Translations under genes and position numbers: made by a program
Notes under the pieces: model-generated
Seen by the model: only the letters and a program-made list of their open reading frames with translations
What the model was told of the DNA's origin: nothing
Database searches by the model: none
In this document: piece by piece, positions 62,134-64,000 of the stretch
How the letters are laid out: each line of letters opens with the position of its first letter
Numbering within the stretch: the first letter of the stretch is position 1
NCBI RefSeq assembly: GCF_017377505.1
Contig: NZ_JAFREN010000023.1
Location: forward strand, 45,359 to 109,358
Length of the DNA stretch: 64,000 nucleotides
Origin: Enterococcus sp. DIV0212c
GTDB taxonomy: Bacteria > Bacillota > Bacilli > Lactobacillales > Enterococcaceae
Reading direction: 5' to 3'

Positions 62134-63072
62134 TTAGATCTTCCCTTCTATTGTTTTGATTTTAATTTGTTTTTCTAGGTCAGTCGTATCACTAAAATCT
62201 GTCAAGCCTTTTCTAAATGCGGTCGAGCTACCCGCTGCAATGCTATGTTTTAGCGTCTCATCTAGAGCTTCACCATTCAATAAGCCGCTAATAAAAGTTC
62301 CCAGCAACGTATCTCCTGCACATGCTGTATTGACGACTTTCCCTTTCGGCGCATTTCCGTAAATGATTCTGTCTTTATCAGCATAAAAACAACCTTCACC
62401 GCCAAAAGACAACAATACTCTTTGAGCTCCTTTTTTGATCAAGCGTTTCAAGTACACAGGACTTTCTTCTAGAGAAATCTCTTTTTGTCCAAACCATCTA
62501 GCCAATTCTTCTTCATTGGGTTTAAGCAAATAAGGCTGATACATCAAACAATCCATCACACTTTGATAGCTACTATCCAACACTAAATGAAACTTTTTCT
62601 CCTGCGCGATTCGGCTGATTTCTAATAAAATCGTTTCCGAAATTCCTTGAGGCAAACTTCCAGAAACACATAGATAAGAACCAGCTTCGATCATTGCAAT
62701 TATTTTTAATAGTTCATCGATTTTTTCTCTAGGGATGTTTGGCCCTTTATTCACAAGTTTGTATTCGGTTTGTTCTTGATTGACTTGGGTAAAAACGTTG
62801 ATTCTGGTATTTTCTCTCACATGGATAAATCGTGTCGGGATTTTTCTTTCATGTAAAAATTCTTCAATGTAACGTCCAGTAAAACCACCACTAAACCCAA
62901 GCGCCGTACTGTCTGTTTTTAGTTTTTTGAGTATTAAGGAAACATTGACCCCTTTACCATTTGCTTGGATATCATCATCGATCGTACGATTAACTACTTT
63001 AGGTTCCATTCTTTCTGTCTCTATAAATAGATCGATCGCCAAATTCATTGTACAAGTATATAGTTGAACCAT
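62134..63072 (-). CDS. PfkB-family 1-phosphofructokinase / tagatose-phosphate kinase
   Basis: 312 residues. PfkB (ribokinase) fold of the FruK/LacC group: GKGVNVSLILKKL near the start, the LGFSGGFTG segment, LKPNEEELARWFG and the catalytic NTACAGDTLLGTF anion hole with the Asp base. It converts fructose 1-phosphate or tagatose 1-phosphate to the 1,6-bisphosphate, or tagatose 6-phosphate in the LacC case. With the C1-phosphorylating PTS and LacD beside it, a tagatose-1-phosphate kinase role is most likely (inference). First gene of the operon; ATG with GGGGGAGG upstream. Confidence 0.9.
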   Translation of the reverse strand: MVQLYTCTMNLAIDLFIETERMEPKVVNRTIDDDIQANGKGVNVSLILKKLKTDSTALGFSGGFTGRYIEEFLHERKIPTRFIHVRENTRINVFTQVNQEQTEYKLVNKGPNIPREKIDELLKIIAMIEAGSYLCVSGSLPQGISETILLEISRIAQEKKFHLVLDSSYQSVMDCLMYQPYLLKPNEEELARWFGQKEISLEESPVYLKRLIKKGAQRVLLSFGGEGCFYADKDRIIYGNAPKGKVVNTACAGDTLLGTFISGLLNGEALDETLKHSIAAGSSTAFRKGLTDFSDTTDLEKQIKIKTIEGKI

Positions 63073-63117
63073 TTTCCTCCCCCTTTCCTCACACTTGTAT
63101 TATCAGCTATTTTCTTA

Positions 63118-63131
63118 TGTAAATGTTTTCA
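63118..63131. promoter_or_regulatory. cre-like site (CcpA) at the PTS operon promoter
   Basis: TGTAAATGTTTTCA matches 13 of 14 positions of TGWAANCGNTNWCA. It lies 46 bp before the kinase gene, fitting catabolite repression. Confidence 0.6.
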
Positions 63132-63143
63132 TAATCACATAAA

Positions 63144-63190
63144 TCAGCTGAAAAATGATACAAACTTTATTTATCTCAGCTGAAAATGGT
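63144..63190. promoter_or_regulatory. Direct-repeat operator candidate
   Basis: TCAGCTGAAAAATGATA at 63144 and TCAGCTGAAAATGGTA at 63176 repeat at 32-bp spacing; a partial copy (ATCAGCTATTTTC) is at 63102. They lie between the divergent kinase and RpiR-type genes and are a likely RpiR-type binding site. Confidence 0.5.
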
Positions 63191-63232
63191 AAGATAGGTA
63201 TGAAAAAGCAGTAGAGTGGAGGAATCTTGATT

Positions 63233-63976
63233 ATGGAAAAGGCATTAAGTGAATCAGAAAAATACTTATGGGATTTTATTGATAAAAACCTGATTGATAT
63301 CCCAAATTATTCCATCGTTAAACTAAGTGAAAAAGCAAATGTCTCTACCGCAACGATCGTTCGAGCAATGAAAAAGAAAGGTTATGAAGGTTTTACTTCT
63401 TTCAAACATCACTTAAAAGATCAATCCAATACAACCATCAACTTTTCTGGTGTGGAGAAAATCGATGCTGAAATCAAACGAGCGATTTTGAAAAATGAGC
63501 AGGAAGTGATTCGTACAATCAATATGCTGGATAGTGGCAGTATTGAAGACGCGATTCAAAAAATCAAAGCTGCCCAAAAGATCGTTATATTCGCCCGTGG
63601 CTTTTCTGAATTGATTGCGCAAGAAATGATGGTAAAATTTCAGCTTTCAGGAAAGTATTGTGAAATGCATGCTGATCCCAATATTATTACTAGTATGAGC
63701 AAAAAAATCACAAAAAACGATATAGTGCTTTTGATTTCTTTGAATGGTGAAACCTCTGAGTTGGTCACTGCTGTAAAAAATTGTTTGAAAAATGACGTTA
63801 GTACGATTACTTTAACGGCTAATTCAAGCAGCTCTTTAGCACAATTATCCGAAATCGTTTTCACTGGATTTAAGTCAGAAGGTTCCTACTTCCCAGAATA
63901 TGAAGTAAGATCAAGGCTACCTCTTTCGATCATGGCTAGAATATTACTTGATTCTTACGCAATAAGAACAACTTGA
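63233..63976 (+). CDS. RpiR-family transcriptional regulator (HTH + SIS)
   Basis: 247 residues. The N-terminal helix-turn-helix (~25-50: VKLSEKANVSTATIVRAMKK) is followed by a SIS phosphosugar-binding domain (~95-235: IVIFARGFSE, LLISLNGETSELV). RpiR proteins sense sugar phosphates and control sugar operons. It is divergent from the PTS operon, which is the likely target. ATG 63233 has GGAGG at 10 nt; a TTG at 63227 is closer to GGAGG and would add two residues. The 24 bases after its stop show nothing. Confidence 0.9.
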   Translation: MEKALSESEKYLWDFIDKNLIDIPNYSIVKLSEKANVSTATIVRAMKKKGYEGFTSFKHHLKDQSNTTINFSGVEKIDAEIKRAILKNEQEVIRTINMLDSGSIEDAIQKIKAAQKIVIFARGFSELIAQEMMVKFQLSGKYCEMHADPNIITSMSKKITKNDIVLLISLNGETSELVTAVKNCLKNDVSTITLTANSSSSLAQLSEIVFTGFKSEGSYFPEYEVRSRLPLSIMARILLDSYAIRTT

Positions 63977-64000
63977 TGAAAAATAAAAGACGTATACTCA

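Noticed and set aside
1..64000. tRNA, rRNA, CRISPR arrays, transposase genes, prophage genes
   Set aside because: I looked for clover-leaf ends, regularly spaced short repeats and transposase motifs and saw none.

Overview
The window is low-GC Firmicute DNA and most resembles the genus Enterococcus. Evidence: AT-rich codon use, strong AGGAGG ribosome sites, several WxL-domain cell-surface clusters of the enterococcal/lactobacillal csc type, a zinc-independent ribosomal protein S14 behind a Zur-like box, and a PTS ketohexose operon with LacD. The species cannot be named from the sequence.

About 90% of the window (1-58091) holds three tandem, paralogous cell-surface loci, here called A (1-23272), B (24636-41818) and C (41975-58091). 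Each has a minus-strand surface operon: a small LPXTG protein, three or four secreted WxL proteins, a membrane DUF916/DUF3324 WxL-interacting protein, then large WxL-anchored proteins with plant-type leucine-rich repeats (LRR). Extra modules are an M60/enhancin-like metallopeptidase (A, B), an L-type lectin (B) and a ricin-like trefoil (C). Each locus also has one orphan winged-helix regulator. A plus-strand operon diverges from each surface operon and encodes a LytTR response regulator and two AgrC/ComD-type sensor proteins.

The sensor pairs look complementary. HK1 keeps the ATP-binding N and G boxes but has lost the phospho-acceptor His in A and B. HK2 always keeps the His but has lost the N-box Asn. 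This suggests split kinases that work in trans. Other unusual points are: a 3000-residue protein with eight ~875-bp modules (A); an in-frame LPXTG-WxL gene fusion with an internal ribosome site (A); a WxL gene flanked by perfect 28-bp inverted repeats, a candidate phase-variable inverton (C); and a decayed HK2 fragment between A and B that hints at a lost fourth locus.

Between A and B lie rpsN (C-minus type), a small basic protein gene, a Zur-like box, the HK2 remnant, a dispersed hairpin repeat and a strong terminator. From 58263 to the end is a separate metabolic region: an AraC-type regulator, then lacD, PTS EIIA, PTS EIIBC and a PfkB kinase in one operon, probably for tagatose or fructose, with a divergent RpiR-type regulator. 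CcpA-like cre sites occur in that divergent promoter region and in all three divergent regions of the surface loci, suggesting a link between carbon status and surface display.
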